Notes: generated by a model not told the origin, from the sequence alone. Positions 30,013-39,933 are shown, counted from the stretch's first letter. The stretch: DNA of 64,000 nt from Aequorivita sp. H23M31 (GCF_004022485.1 NZ_CP034951.1:2232001-2296000); one strand, 5' to 3'. Numbers and translations are program-made.

Positions 30013-31140
30013 ATGAGCGAAAATCATCAGCCAAAAACCATTGGAATTGTTAAAACCCCAAATGATCCGCGGGTTTGTTTATTACCCAAAGAAGTAAAAC
30101 GCCTAATTACCGAATTAAAATACAACGTTCAATTTGAACCTGGACTCGGGAGCTCACTGCAAATTGAGGACAGTCAATATATTGACACAGGCGCAACAAG
30201 CGTTTCTCGGCAACAATTATTTAAAACTTCGGATATAATCCTATCGGTTAACCATACCTATAATGGAGAAGAGTTAAAAGATGACTCTTTGTTTATCGGT
30301 ATTTTCAATCCGCTTTTCCATTCGTCAAAATTAAATATTTACAAAGAACATTCTGCGTCGGTTTTCAGTCTGGATCTGCTTCCGCGTACAACTTTGGCAC
30401 AATCGATGGACGTACTTTCTTCCATGGCTTCGTTGGCGGGATATAGAGCAGTAATTAAAGCTGCCGACTTATTTAACGGAATTTTTCCAATGTTTACAAC
30501 CGCTGCTGGGACGCTTACTCCTGCAAAGGTTTTGATATTGGGTGCTGGAGTTGCGGGACTTCAGGCAATTGCAACCGCTCGAAGATTGGGAGCTGTGGTA
30601 GAAGCTTTTGACGTGCGAACTTCAGCAGGGGAAGAAGTTAGAAGTCTTGGAGCAACCTTCGTTGAAGTGGAAGGCCATACTGAATCTGCCAGTGCAGGCG
30701 GATATGCCGTAGAACAAACCGAGGAATACAAACAAAAACAGAAAGAACTGATCCACCAACATATTCTTTCAGCCAATGTGGTAATTAGCACAGCAAATAT
30801 TCCTGGACGAAAAGCCCCCTTGCTTATCGAAACCCGGTCTGTAGATGCCATGCAGGCGGGAAGTGTAATTATTGACTTGGCAGCGGAACAGGGAGGAAAT
30901 TGCGAACTTTCCAAAAACAACGAAATAATAGTATATAAGGGCGTAACCATACTCGGAAATTCAAATCTCTCGGCAGAAATATCCAGTTCGGCATCCCGCC
31001 TATTATCCAATAACTATTTCTCTTTTTTAAAATATATGTCCAAAGTTGAAAAACCGGATGATCCGTTACTTTCAGCAAGTCAGATATTGAATAAAGGACA
31101 ATGGACGCACCCTCATTTTAAATCAACCCAAATCACTTAA
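30013..31140 (+). CDS. pntAA: NAD(P) transhydrogenase subunit alpha, part 1
   Basis: This is the NAD(H)-binding domain I subunit of the proton-translocating transhydrogenase, which uses the proton gradient to reduce NADP with NADH. The 375-residue protein ends before the membrane part, as in the three-subunit form known from Rhodospirillum rubrum. The NAD site is VLILGAGVAGLQAIATARRL, followed by FDVRTSAGEEVRSLGATF, and the mobile loop lies near VVISTANIPGRKAP. The next gene starts 3 bp after the stop. Confidence 0.93.
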   Translation: MSENHQPKTIGIVKTPNDPRVCLLPKEVKRLITELKYNVQFEPGLGSSLQIEDSQYIDTGATSVSRQQLFKTSDIILSVNHTYNGEELKDDSLFIGIFNPLFHSSKLNIYKEHSASVFSLDLLPRTTLAQSMDVLSSMASLAGYRAVIKAADLFNGIFPMFTTAAGTLTPAKVLILGAGVAGLQAIATARRLGAVVEAFDVRTSAGEEVRSLGATFVEVEGHTESASAGGYAVEQTEEYKQKQKELIHQHILSANVVISTANIPGRKAPLLIETRSVDAMQAGSVIIDLAAEQGGNCELSKNNEIIVYKGVTILGNSNLSAEISSSASRLLSNNYFSFLKYMSKVEKPDDPLLSASQILNKGQWTHPHFKSTQIT

Positions 31141-31143
31141 TTT

Positions 31144-31440
31144 ATGGATTTCATCAATCAAAACATCCAAGAAATTTATTTTGTAGTCTTTTGTATTTTC
31201 ATCGGTATAGAAGTTATCTCCAATGTTCCCGCAATTTTGCATACCCCACTTATGTCGGGCGCCAATGCTATTAGTGGGGTGATTTTGGTAGGCGCTATTT
31301 TATTGATGCTGAATATTCCTGCAGATGATTATCTCAATCTTACCTTAGGAGGAATTGCTATCTTTTTGGGTACCTTGAATATCTCCGGTGGATTTTTCGT
31401 CACCGGACGTATGCTTAAAATGTTCAATCCCAAAAAATGA
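31144..31440 (+). CDS. pntAB: NAD(P) transhydrogenase subunit alpha, part 2
   Basis: The 98-residue product has three membrane helices (about 10-28, 36-58, 62-88), with VISNVPAILHTPLMSGANA after the first, the hallmark of the alpha-subunit membrane domain. It provides part of the proton channel with PntB. It follows pntAA by 3 bp and precedes pntB by 122 bp. Confidence 0.93.
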   Translation: MDFINQNIQEIYFVVFCIFIGIEVISNVPAILHTPLMSGANAISGVILVGAILLMLNIPADDYLNLTLGGIAIFLGTLNISGGFFVTGRMLKMFNPKK

Positions 31441-31528
31441 TAGTAATAGTTGCGGATCTAGTAATCCAAGGATCCTAGAATTGCCTATTTCATCAGTTTT
31501 ATCCAAGTATTCAACCATAACCAATCTT

Positions 31529-31541
31529 CCTGCCAGGCAGG
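31529..31541. repeat. Short palindrome between pntAB and pntB
   Basis: CCTGCCAGGCAGG is a 6-bp inverted repeat around one base, in the 122-bp gap between pntAB and pntB. Sequences of this type are scattered in intergenic DNA of many flavobacteria. It may affect processing of the pnt mRNA; no function is shown. Confidence 0.5.
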
Positions 31542-31562
31542 TTCTGAAAAAAGACAAACTCA

Positions 31563-32951
31563 ATGCACGTAATAATTGAAGTCGGTTATCTATTAGCCAC
31601 CATATCATTTATACTGGGACTCAAGTTTATGAGTTCACCCAAAAAAGCCAAAACGGGGAATCTTATTGCCGCGATTGGAATGATTCTCGCGGTAGTTCTT
31701 ACATTTTTTGCAGGATATACCGGAACTGTCCCTTATATAAATCTCGTCATAATGCTCGTGGCGATTGTTATAGGAACTGTTGTTGGAAAGCGATTTTCCG
31801 ATAAAGTGGAAATGACCGGAATGCCACAATTGGTTTCTCTCTTTAACGCAACAGGAGGTGGATGCGCCATGCTCTTAGGAATGATCGAAGCCAATCCAAA
31901 CCATCCATCACCAGCTATTTTGACCATGCAAATTTTGCTGATTGCCGGTTTAATAACTGGAGCTATTGCCTTTACGGGAAGTATAATTGCCGAACGTAAG
32001 CTCGCTGGGAAAGTAAAGGATTATCGAACCATTGGCGTAGTGCTTACCGCACGAATTCTTTTGGCGCTTATGATACTTTTACCGGTTCTATATTTTGTAG
32101 GTGTAATACCCGTAAGTTTTGCCGTTTTCGTTTATTTCCTAGCCTTTCTAGCAATGGTTTATGGAGTTTTATTTGTTTTACCTATTGGAGGTGCGGATAT
32201 GCCCGTAGTTATTTCGTTATTAAACAGTATAACAGGTATTGCCACAGCTTTTACAGGGTTGGTTTACGGAAATAAAGTGATGATTGCCGGTGGAATTTTT
32301 GTGGGTGCAGCTGGTATCTTCCTTACCCTCCTGATGTGTAAAGCTATGAACCGCTCTCTTATGAAAGTATTAGCGGGGAAATTTAAAAAGAGCACTGGAA
32401 TCGTTTCCGATGAAGAGCAGGAAATAAAAGAAATAAGCGTTGCAGAAACTGCACTTTCACTTTCTTTTGCCCAAAAAGTGGCTGTGGTTCCTGGTTACGG
32501 ATTAGCAGTAGCCCAAGCCCAGCACGTATGCGCCCAATTGCAGCAAATTTTGGAAAAAAGAAATTGCGAAGTTGATTATATTATCCATCCGGTAGCTGGC
32601 CGTATGCCAGGACATATGAACGTACTTTTAGCCGAAGCAAATGTTGACTATTCCCGATTGAAAGAAATGGATGAAGGCAATGAAGTGATGTCACAATACG
32701 ATGTGGTATTGGTTATTGGCGCCAACGATGTGGTAAATCCCGCTGCTGAAAACAATCCCGATAGTCCAGTATATGGAATGCCTATTATTCGTGCACATGA
32801 AGCCAAACAAGTTGTTGTTATGAAACGTGGGAGAAGCAAAGGCTATGCTGGAGTAGAAAATGATCTTTTTGAAATGGACAATTGCAGTATTCTTTTCGGG
32901 GATGCAAAAGTTTCATTACAGGAGATTGTGAATCAGTTGAAGTTGATTTAA
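31563..32951 (+). CDS. pntB: NAD(P) transhydrogenase subunit beta
   Basis: The 462-residue subunit has about nine membrane helices (1-265) and a cytoplasmic NADP(H)-binding domain III (about 285-462). Diagnostic text is GMPQLVSLFNATGGGCAMLLG in the membrane part, VPGYGLAVAQAQH and HPVAGRMPGHMNVLLAEA in domain III, and VVMKRGRSKGYAGVEN at the NADP 2'-phosphate site. With pntAA and pntAB it makes a complete enzyme. A repeat that may form a terminator follows. Confidence 0.96.
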   Translation: MHVIIEVGYLLATISFILGLKFMSSPKKAKTGNLIAAIGMILAVVLTFFAGYTGTVPYINLVIMLVAIVIGTVVGKRFSDKVEMTGMPQLVSLFNATGGGCAMLLGMIEANPNHPSPAILTMQILLIAGLITGAIAFTGSIIAERKLAGKVKDYRTIGVVLTARILLALMILLPVLYFVGVIPVSFAVFVYFLAFLAMVYGVLFVLPIGGADMPVVISLLNSITGIATAFTGLVYGNKVMIAGGIFVGAAGIFLTLLMCKAMNRSLMKVLAGKFKKSTGIVSDEEQEIKEISVAETALSLSFAQKVAVVPGYGLAVAQAQHVCAQLQQILEKRNCEVDYIIHPVAGRMPGHMNVLLAEANVDYSRLKEMDEGNEVMSQYDVVLVIGANDVVNPAAENNPDSPVYGMPIIRAHEAKQVVVMKRGRSKGYAGVENDLFEMDNCSILFGDAKVSLQEIVNQLKLI

Positions 32952-32981
32952 AGAATTATTTTTTATAAAAAACCTCTGACC

Positions 32982-33033
32982 CTCTGTGTCTCTGTGGCAT
33001 TCTTTTCACCACGGTGGCACAGAGAACACGGAT
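32982..33033. repeat. Imperfect inverted repeat between pntB and yeiH-like gene
   Basis: CTCTGTGTCTCTGTGGC is followed after about 10 bases by an imperfect inverted copy (CCACGGTGGCACAGAGAAC). The same word family (CACGGAGGCACAGAG) is a common extragenic element in bacteria. With T-runs nearby it may end both convergent mRNAs. Confidence 0.5.
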
Positions 33034-33042
33034 ATCTACGAT

Positions 33043-33981
33043 TTAAAGCGAAACAATCACCAAGATAGAACTGATAGAAATAAAAACCCACAACGAAATT
33101 CCAAGAATCATCGGCTTCCAACCTGCAGATTTTATTTTATCTACGGATAGTCCAGCTCCAATCAAGAATAAGGTCAACACCAATAACGATTTGGAAATAC
33201 TTGTAATTCCTTCAGTAATGATATCCGGTATTGGCAGATAACTGTTCATTATAATTGCCAAAATAAAAAGAAAGATGAAATAGGGAATTTTCACACTTTT
33301 CCCTTTCCCTTTAAAAAGAAATACAGAAAGAATAGAAAGTGGAATAATCCAAAGCGCTCTGGCTAGTTTAACCGTAGTTGCAACTTTCAAAGCTTCCTCC
33401 CCAAAAGTATATGCGGCACCCACTACAGAACTTGTGTCGTGAATGGCTATAGCGCACCAAAGTCCAAATTGGTGCTGCGACAAGTCAAATAAATGTCCTA
33501 GAGGCGGAAAAACAATAAGAGCAATTGAATTCAGCAGAAAAATTACACCTAGAGAAATGGAGATATCCTTTTCATTCGCGTTTATTACAGGAGCAACCGC
33601 AGCAATCGCACTACCTCCACAAATAGCAGTTCCCGAACTGATAAGATGGCTTCCCTTTTTATCCATTTTTAACAATCTACCCAAAAAATATCCGAGGATT
33701 AGGGTTGCTGAAATGGAAAACACAGTAAGGATAAATCCATCCTTACCGGCATTTACAGTTTCTAACAGATTCATCCCAAAACCAAGTCCAACCACGGCGA
33801 TTTTTAAAAGCCAATTAACTGCCGTGGAATTTAAGGTAAGAAAAGGATGGCCTAAGAAATAAGTGAAGAGAAAACCTCCAACCAGTGCTACGGGACTACT
33901 TATATATCCTGAGATACAAAGTACCATTGCAATAATAAAAAGTACTTTTACCCAAGTTTGACTATCGCTAATTTTTTCCAT
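33043..33981 (-). CDS. yeiH: YeiH/UPF0324 family membrane protein
   Basis: The 312-residue protein has about ten membrane helices and the family signature SSGTAICGGSAIAAVAPVI plus AIHDTSSVVGAAYTFG. The family is annotated as putative sulfate exporter on indirect evidence, so the substrate is uncertain. In Escherichia coli yeiH lies next to the LysR gene yeiE; here a LysR gene lies 71 bp upstream in the same direction, which supports regulation by it. Confidence 0.9.
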   Translation of the reverse strand: MEKISDSQTWVKVLFIIAMVLCISGYISSPVALVGGFLFTYFLGHPFLTLNSTAVNWLLKIAVVGLGFGMNLLETVNAGKDGFILTVFSISATLILGYFLGRLLKMDKKGSHLISSGTAICGGSAIAAVAPVINANEKDISISLGVIFLLNSIALIVFPPLGHLFDLSQHQFGLWCAIAIHDTSSVVGAAYTFGEEALKVATTVKLARALWIIPLSILSVFLFKGKGKSVKIPYFIFLFILAIIMNSYLPIPDIITEGITSISKSLLVLTLFLIGAGLSVDKIKSAGWKPMILGISLWVFISISSILVIVSL

Positions 33982-34052
33982 TTAATAGATTTCAATTACG
34001 ATGCAAATTTCGAAAGGTTTTATCGATAATTTTTATCACAATTTGTTATGCC

Positions 34053-34949
34053 CTATTCCATTAGGTTATAATGGTTGATCAGGTAATTCTTCATCCATTC
34101 CGAGGTGGGATTATAATTGCCGTGAAGTCCAACAAACTGAAAAGTACGGAGGATTTCAAGCCCCTTAATATCCACAATGGTCAATGATCTATCTTTTAAC
34201 TCGCGTGCAATGGAGTGTATGGAAAGAAACGCAAAACTGTCGGAATATAGAAGATAGTTTTTTATGCTCTCTGTACTGCCCAATTCCATCTGAATGTTGA
34301 AATTTTGTAGGTTAAGACTCTTTGCTTCTATAGCCTTTTCAATTACGATACGAGTGCCTGAGCCCTGTTCACGAAGAATAATGGGTAAAGTGAGAAGATC
34401 TTCCAACATAAGTTCTGAAGATTTAAATTTTCTATAAGAAGCTCTGCACGTTAAAACTATTTCATCTTTTAAAAATGGCTCATAATGCAATAACGGATTG
34501 TTCGTATTGCCTTCCACCAGACCTAAATCGGTTTTTTTCGCAAGTACCAGGGCTTCAATACGCTCAGAATTCTGATTAATTAGAGAAACGTTGATTTCTG
34601 GATGAACTGACTTAAATTTTGAAAGCAATGATGGAAGAATATATTGGGCAATTGTTGTGCTGGCTGCAAGAGTAATCTTGGACGGAAGGTTACCATCCAA
34701 TTCGATAAATTCTCTATCTAAAGATTCATAAAGGGATAAGATTTTATTAGCGTAATCAAGACAAATCTCCCCTTCGTTGGTAAGGGATATGGTATTACCA
34801 TGTCTATTGAAAAGCGCTTTTCCAAAATGCTTTTCCAGTTCATTTATATGTTTGGTTACTGCGGGTTGGGAGACGAAAAGTATTTTTGCCGCCTTTGTAA
34901 AGCTAAGCTGTTCGGCAACGGTTCTAAATACTTTAAGTCTAAAATCCAT
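34053..34949 (-). CDS. LysR-type transcriptional regulator
   Basis: The 298-residue protein has the winged helix-turn-helix at 1-60 (LSFTKAAKILFVSQPAVTKHI) and a periplasmic-binding-protein-like effector domain (about 90-290) with ITLAASTTIAQYILPSLL and REQGSGTRIVIEKAI. Members with this text (CysB/YeiE/CysL-like) often respond to sulfur compounds. Its close upstream position to the YeiH gene suggests it controls that gene. It starts 8 bp after the MscS gene ends. Confidence 0.92.
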   Translation of the reverse strand: MDFRLKVFRTVAEQLSFTKAAKILFVSQPAVTKHINELEKHFGKALFNRHGNTISLTNEGEICLDYANKILSLYESLDREFIELDGNLPSKITLAASTTIAQYILPSLLSKFKSVHPEINVSLINQNSERIEALVLAKKTDLGLVEGNTNNPLLHYEPFLKDEIVLTCRASYRKFKSSELMLEDLLTLPIILREQGSGTRIVIEKAIEAKSLNLQNFNIQMELGSTESIKNYLLYSDSFAFLSIHSIARELKDRSLTIVDIKGLEILRTFQFVGLHGNYNPTSEWMKNYLINHYNLME

Positions 34950-34957
34950 AGGTTTAG

Positions 34958-36052
34958 TTATGAAGTGGGTTGTTCTTTATTTTCCTTAAACACTACTGTT
35001 CTGTATGGAAATGGAATTTCGATTCCTTCGGCATCAAATCGTTTTTTAATACTTTCCAATAAATCACATTTCATATCAAAGGAGTTGGAATAATTTCTTG
35101 CCCAAACCCAAGCGCGAATGGTGACTGAAGATTCATTTAACGAAATCAATGCCACCCTTACAATGGGCTTCCCATCAAGGATATCCGTGGTAGAACGATT
35201 GTCGAAATTTAAAGGATGTTTTTCACATTCCTCACGCATTATTCTTTTAGCCAAATCAATATCGCTGTCATAGGAAATCCCTATTTCAATACGCTCACAG
35301 ATTTTTAAATCCCGTAAGTTATAGTTTGTGAGCTTCTCCTTGTTTATTATGGCATTTGGGATAACAATCATTTTATTTCCAAAATCCCGTAGTACCGTAT
35401 GTCTTAAAGTAATATCGACAACGGTCCCCATCATATCATCAGAAAGTTTTATAACATCTCCAATTCTAAAAGGTTTAAAGGAAATTATAAAAAAACCTCC
35501 AACGATATTTGCCAGGGCTTCTTGGGAGGCCACCCCAACAATAAGAGCTAGAACACCGGCACCACCGAGAGCGGTTTGGGCGATTCCCTTAAAGGATGGA
35601 AATGCCATTAGCATAAACATAATTCCAATTATATACATCCCTACCACAACTATGTACCGCAAGAATTTAAAAACGGTAGAATCCTCCCCTGCCAAGACCT
35701 TATGCTCTACTTTCTTTCGGAACCAGATATTGGATGATGAGGCAAGGATAATTGTCAAAATTGCCACAACGCCCATGTAAATAATGACACGGAAGTTGTC
35801 CTGAAGTCTAACATAAATATCCTGGAAAAATAGGGAGCTTATTGCCATTACACCGAGAACGATCCAGATTATATTGAATATCCGTTTTACCAATAAAATG
35901 GAAATGGGTTTAACTCCACTATATTGATTCTTTTCCCGTGTAATCAACCATTTGTAGGATTGGTTGGTAATAAAACGCAAAAACAAAACTCCGATTACAA
36001 CCAAAAAAGCATAAAGGAATTCCATTTGGTATGTTTCGAAAAATGCAATCAT
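34958..36052 (-). CDS. MscS-type mechanosensitive channel
   Basis: The 364-residue protein has four membrane helices (about 12-28, 53-72, 90-108, 135-175), the last being the Gly/Ala-rich pore helix TALGGAGVLALIVGVASQEAL. The cytoplasmic beta domain (FKPFRIGDVIKL, then VVDITLRHTVLRDFGNKMIVIPN) and the alpha/beta domain follow. These channels release solutes on hypo-osmotic shock. The gene is third in line behind the EamA gene, 28 bp away. Confidence 0.92.
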   Translation of the reverse strand: MIAFFETYQMEFLYAFLVVIGVLFLRFITNQSYKWLITREKNQYSGVKPISILLVKRIFNIIWIVLGVMAISSLFFQDIYVRLQDNFRVIIYMGVVAILTIILASSSNIWFRKKVEHKVLAGEDSTVFKFLRYIVVVGMYIIGIMFMLMAFPSFKGIAQTALGGAGVLALIVGVASQEALANIVGGFFIISFKPFRIGDVIKLSDDMMGTVVDITLRHTVLRDFGNKMIVIPNAIINKEKLTNYNLRDLKICERIEIGISYDSDIDLAKRIMREECEKHPLNFDNRSTTDILDGKPIVRVALISLNESSVTIRAWVWARNYSNSFDMKCDLLESIKKRFDAEGIEIPFPYRTVVFKENKEQPTS

Positions 36053-36080
36053 GAAATTTTATTGATTTTAAAAAACGCTG

Positions 36081-36980
36081 TTATCGCGCAACTGGCTTTA
36101 TGTCCTTCTTTTTTTCCCGGATCAGATATATACCGCACAAGATAAGCAATCCTCCAATTACGTACCATATACTAAAGCTTTCACCATCCAATAAACCCCA
36201 AATGACCGCTATCAAAGGAAGCAGATAGGTAACTGTGCTCGCAAAAACAGGAGTTGTGTTCTGGATGAGTTTATAGTATAGCATAATGGCAATCGATGTT
36301 CCCATCACCGTTAAAATACTTAGATACCCCAACGATTCCCATACTTGTGGTGTGCTTTCAATATCCGTAAAAAACCCGCTGAAAATCAAGATGAGAAATG
36401 ACGGAAACATCCAAATTGAAAACACACCTCCCGATAAATCCATAGATCGAACGTGATAAAGTCTTTCTTTAATAATTAGGGCGGCAACGGCATAAGAGGC
36501 TGTTGCCAAAACCACCAAACTCGCATAGAGCAAATTGGATTCCTCTGACTTGGTTTCAGAGAAATGCATCAACATTGCGGCTCCAGCAAACCCCAGGATG
36601 GCTCCCAAAACCTGAAGGCCCTTGCTCTTGATTCCGAAGAAAAGAAATCCACAGACCAAAACAAAAACAGGGACCAAGGAATCCAAAATACCGGCCAAGG
36701 AACTGCTGACTCTAGTTTGGGCCAATGGAAATAAAAACATAGGAAGGAAGTTTCCGAAAAATCCGGTAAGAGTTACCCAAAAGAGTGTTTTTTTATCCAT
36801 CTTCCTTAGCGCTGGAATTCCTATATACGCCAAGATAATTCCAGAAATGGCTACTCTAAAAGCACCTATTTGAAAGGGAGAAAAAGCTAATAAGGATTTT
36901 TTGATAAGAATGAATGAGCTGCCCCAAGTGAGCGCGATGACAATCAATAAGAACCAACGGTTTTCAAAAAGTTTTCCCAT
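36081..36980 (-). CDS. EamA/DMT-superfamily permease
   Basis: The 299-residue protein has ten membrane helices in two EamA repeats (about 5-138 and 150-290). The first opens with LIVIALTWGSSFILIKKSLL and the second has YLLPLIAVIWGLLDGE. Transported metabolite unknown; many homologues export amino acids or other small molecules. It is the first gene of the leftward EamA-MscS-LysR-YeiH string. Confidence 0.9.
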   Translation of the reverse strand: MGKLFENRWFLLIVIALTWGSSFILIKKSLLAFSPFQIGAFRVAISGIILAYIGIPALRKMDKKTLFWVTLTGFFGNFLPMFLFPLAQTRVSSSLAGILDSLVPVFVLVCGFLFFGIKSKGLQVLGAILGFAGAAMLMHFSETKSEESNLLYASLVVLATASYAVAALIIKERLYHVRSMDLSGGVFSIWMFPSFLILIFSGFFTDIESTPQVWESLGYLSILTVMGTSIAIMLYYKLIQNTTPVFASTVTYLLPLIAVIWGLLDGESFSIWYVIGGLLILCGIYLIREKKKDIKPVAR

Positions 36981-37028
36981 AAAGTTTGCGGCGTCTTTGA
37001 CTGTTGCATAGACATCCTCAATTCTCTA

Positions 37029-37036
37029 CAAATTTA
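37029..37036 (-). promoter_or_regulatory. Predicted promoter (-7 box) for EamA operon
   Basis: Leftward TAAATTTG matches TAnnTTTG; the start would be near 37022, about 42 bases before the EamA start. No proper -33 box. Confidence 0.4.
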
Positions 37037-37202
37037 CTTTTTTTATTCCTGGTATAGACTTTAGCCAAAACAATTCAAAAAAAAATAATAGATTTTCAAA
37101 CCATGACCCGCAAGAAAATTAACTGGAATATGATATAATGCCCTCTTTAAAATTCAACTATTTCCTTAAATTTATTCCCACTTATTTTAACGAATAAACT
37201 AT

Positions 37203-37628
37203 ATGAAAAAAGTATTAAAGCTAACCCTTATCGGAATTATTGGCGGTGTAGTTTTAGCTTTAATTTTGTGGATTGTTTTGGCTCTTACGGGCAATACAGC
37301 ATATTATCTCTTATTCAATTTTGATTATATTCCATGGATTAATAATCTTCGCCCTATCTGGCTATGGGGAAATATTTTTCACTATCTAACCTGTATCATT
37401 AGCGTAATTGCTCTTTTTTATATCCTAAATATAAAGGGATGGCATAAACTTATATCTCCATATGTAGCAGTGTATACTATTGGTGGTGGTGGTTTGTTCT
37501 TCTTAACCGCATTATCTCATCTTCCGCCCGCGGCAAATGATGTAATGGCGTGGATTTATTGGACCCTTGCCCACGCCATATTTGGACTTGTAGTAGGATT
37601 AGGTGTAAAAAGTTGGATAAAAGAATAA
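37203..37628 (+). CDS. Four-helix membrane protein, unknown
   Basis: The 141-residue protein has four hydrophobic helices (about 8-28, 55-72, 88-106, 113-136). Between the first two is NFDYIPWINNLRPIWLWGNIFHYL, split by conserved-looking aromatics. No family is recognised. It stands alone in front of the antiporter gene. Confidence 0.65.
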   Translation: MKKVLKLTLIGIIGGVVLALILWIVLALTGNTAYYLLFNFDYIPWINNLRPIWLWGNIFHYLTCIISVIALFYILNIKGWHKLISPYVAVYTIGGGGLFFLTALSHLPPAANDVMAWIYWTLAHAIFGLVVGLGVKSWIKE

Positions 37629-37827
37629 TAATTGCGTAATAAATAAGTAGCAAAAGTCCTTACATAATAAGGTACCCCTAGCTTGAGAAAAGGAAAAAAC
37701 CGTGTTGATCGTGTTTTAAAATTCCAATATCCAATGTATATTCGCCGTTATACGACTACCTAAAAACAAAGGAAAAACCTGGTAAATTTTGGGTAGTATT
37801 ATTTAGTTATTTCCTCTATTCTTACTT

Positions 37828-39852
37828 ATGGATGTCCTTCTTAATCAACTTATAGAACAGTTTCAGCTACCTCTTCAAAATCCGGTTTTAATTTTTTCGT
37901 TGATATTGCTAATTATACTATTAGCACCCATTTTATTGCAACGAATTAAGATTCCGGGAATAATCGGTTTAATAGTCTCGGGGATTATCATAGGTCCTGC
38001 AGGTCTAAATATTTTAGAAAAAAGTCTTTTTGTCGATGTTTTCTCAACCATCGGTCTTCTTTACATTATGTTTATTGCAGGCCTCGAATTAGATCTCAAT
38101 CGGTTTAAAGCTACCAAATACAAAAGTTTATTGTTCGGCTTTCTTACCTTCTCAATTCCCTTGGGCTTGGGTTTTCCTATCTGTCATTATTTGCTGGGTT
38201 TCGATTTTAATGCAAGTTTACTAACGGCCAGCATGTTTGCAACCCATACACTTGTTACTTATCCAATTGTAAGCAAATTGGGAGTTTCAAAAAATATTGC
38301 CGTAGCCATAACTGTAGGTGGGACCATACTTACAGACACAGCTGTCTTGATCTTATTGGCTGTTATTTTAGGTTCGCATTCCGGTGGGCTGACGCAAGAA
38401 TTCTGGATACGTCTCGGGATTTCGATTACTCTTTTCTCCGCTTTTATGTTTTTTGTTATTCCGAAGATTGCAAGATGGTTTTTTGAAAAGCTAGAAAGCG
38501 AAAAGCATTCACACTATATTTTTGTACTATCGGTTGTTTTCTTTGCGGCTTTTTTGGCTGAAACGGCTGGATTGGAATCTATTATCGGCGCCTTCGTCGC
38601 GGGATTGGCGTTGAACAAGCTTATACCCAATTCGTCAGCCTTGATGAATAGGATAGAATTTATGGGGAACTCGCTGTTTATCCCATTCTTCTTGATTAGC
38701 GTCGGGATGATAGTGGATATCAGTGTAATTTTAAGTGGACCCATGGCTTTGGTGATAGCGGGAACCTTAACGGTTGTTGCTATTGCCGGAAAATGGTTGG
38801 CTGCATTTCTGGCGCAAATCTTTCTTAAGTACACAAAAAATCAAAGAAATTTAATTTTCGGGTTGAGTAGTGCTCACGCAGCTGCAACCTTGGCAGTAAT
38901 TTTAGTAGGGTATAAAGCGGGCATTCTAGACGACAACATCCTCAACGGGACGGTAATTCTAATATTGGTAACCTGCATTGTAGCTTCATTTGTTACGGAA
39001 CGAGCCGCCAAGAGCATTATCCGCAGTTCCGATGACGATGAGGATCTAGAATTGGATTCCGCTATAAATCAAGAGCATATCCTCATCCCAATTGCCAATT
39101 TAGTCAATATTGACAAAGTTTTGGATTTCGCAGTTTTGATAAAGGAAAAGAAATCTATAAACCCGCTTGCTATTCTTACCGTTGTTCCGAATACCAAGGA
39201 AGCTGGTATTACCATCGTTAAGGCAAAGCAGAGATTGGAAAATTTCTTAAAGGAAACCACTGCTTCAGACACCCATGCTACCGTAATGGCAACCATAGAC
39301 CATAATGCGGCCAGCGGAATATCACGAACGGCACGAGAGATCGTTGCTGATATTATACTTTTGGGTTGGCCCCAAAAAACTGGCTTTCTGGACAAATTGA
39401 TAGGGGACAAAATGGAAAGTATACTCCAGAATACAGATAGAACCCTATTTATATGCGATTTTCAAATCCCATTGGTCAATCATAAACGATTGTTTTTAAT
39501 TGTTCCTCCAAACGCAGAATTCGAAGAAGGTTTCGCTATTTGGATGAATAAAATTGCTCAATTATCGGTAGAACTATCAATTCCTATAAACTTAAACTGT
39601 ACCGAAGAAACCCACGACGCGATTCTCAAATTTGCAAAAACAAACAAAATAGCGCTCTCTATGAACTACCATCATTTCAATGATTGGGAAGAATTCTTTA
39701 TACTTTCACGACAAATAGCCGAAACCGATTTCCTTATATTGGTAGCTGCCCGAAAAGGGTATATTTCCCATTTTGGATATTTGGACAGACTCCCGACAAA
39801 ATTGGAAAAGCACTTTAGCAGTACGAGTAAGATGGTTATTTATCCGCAATAA
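37828..39852 (+). CDS. CPA2 cation:proton antiporter with Usp-like C-terminus
   Basis: The 674-residue protein has a KefB/NhaP2-like membrane domain of about 12-13 helices (1-395), with LIVSGIIIGPAGLNIL, LFIAGLELDLN and the TDTAVLILLAV region. From about 410 to the end lies a cytoplasmic region with two nucleotide-binding-like lobes (HILIPIANLVNIDKVL; ADIILLGWPQKTGFL; RTLFICDFQIPLVNHKRL) like universal stress domains. It probably exchanges K+ or Na+ for protons under cytoplasmic control. The ion is not deducible. Confidence 0.9.
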   Translation: MDVLLNQLIEQFQLPLQNPVLIFSLILLIILLAPILLQRIKIPGIIGLIVSGIIIGPAGLNILEKSLFVDVFSTIGLLYIMFIAGLELDLNRFKATKYKSLLFGFLTFSIPLGLGFPICHYLLGFDFNASLLTASMFATHTLVTYPIVSKLGVSKNIAVAITVGGTILTDTAVLILLAVILGSHSGGLTQEFWIRLGISITLFSAFMFFVIPKIARWFFEKLESEKHSHYIFVLSVVFFAAFLAETAGLESIIGAFVAGLALNKLIPNSSALMNRIEFMGNSLFIPFFLISVGMIVDISVILSGPMALVIAGTLTVVAIAGKWLAAFLAQIFLKYTKNQRNLIFGLSSAHAAATLAVILVGYKAGILDDNILNGTVILILVTCIVASFVTERAAKSIIRSSDDDEDLELDSAINQEHILIPIANLVNIDKVLDFAVLIKEKKSINPLAILTVVPNTKEAGITIVKAKQRLENFLKETTASDTHATVMATIDHNAASGISRTAREIVADIILLGWPQKTGFLDKLIGDKMESILQNTDRTLFICDFQIPLVNHKRLFLIVPPNAEFEEGFAIWMNKIAQLSVELSIPINLNCTEETHDAILKFAKTNKIALSMNYHHFNDWEEFFILSRQIAETDFLILVAARKGYISHFGYLDRLPTKLEKHFSSTSKMVIYPQ

Positions 39853-39933
39853 GATCATTATTTTTTGTTTCAGAATCAAGAACCAAGACTTGGCTCGTTA
39901 TCCTTTGAATATAAATGTTCCCTCAAATCCTCA

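Noticed and set aside
30561..31010. Leftward 149-codon open frame
   Set aside because: Antisense shadow of pntAA.
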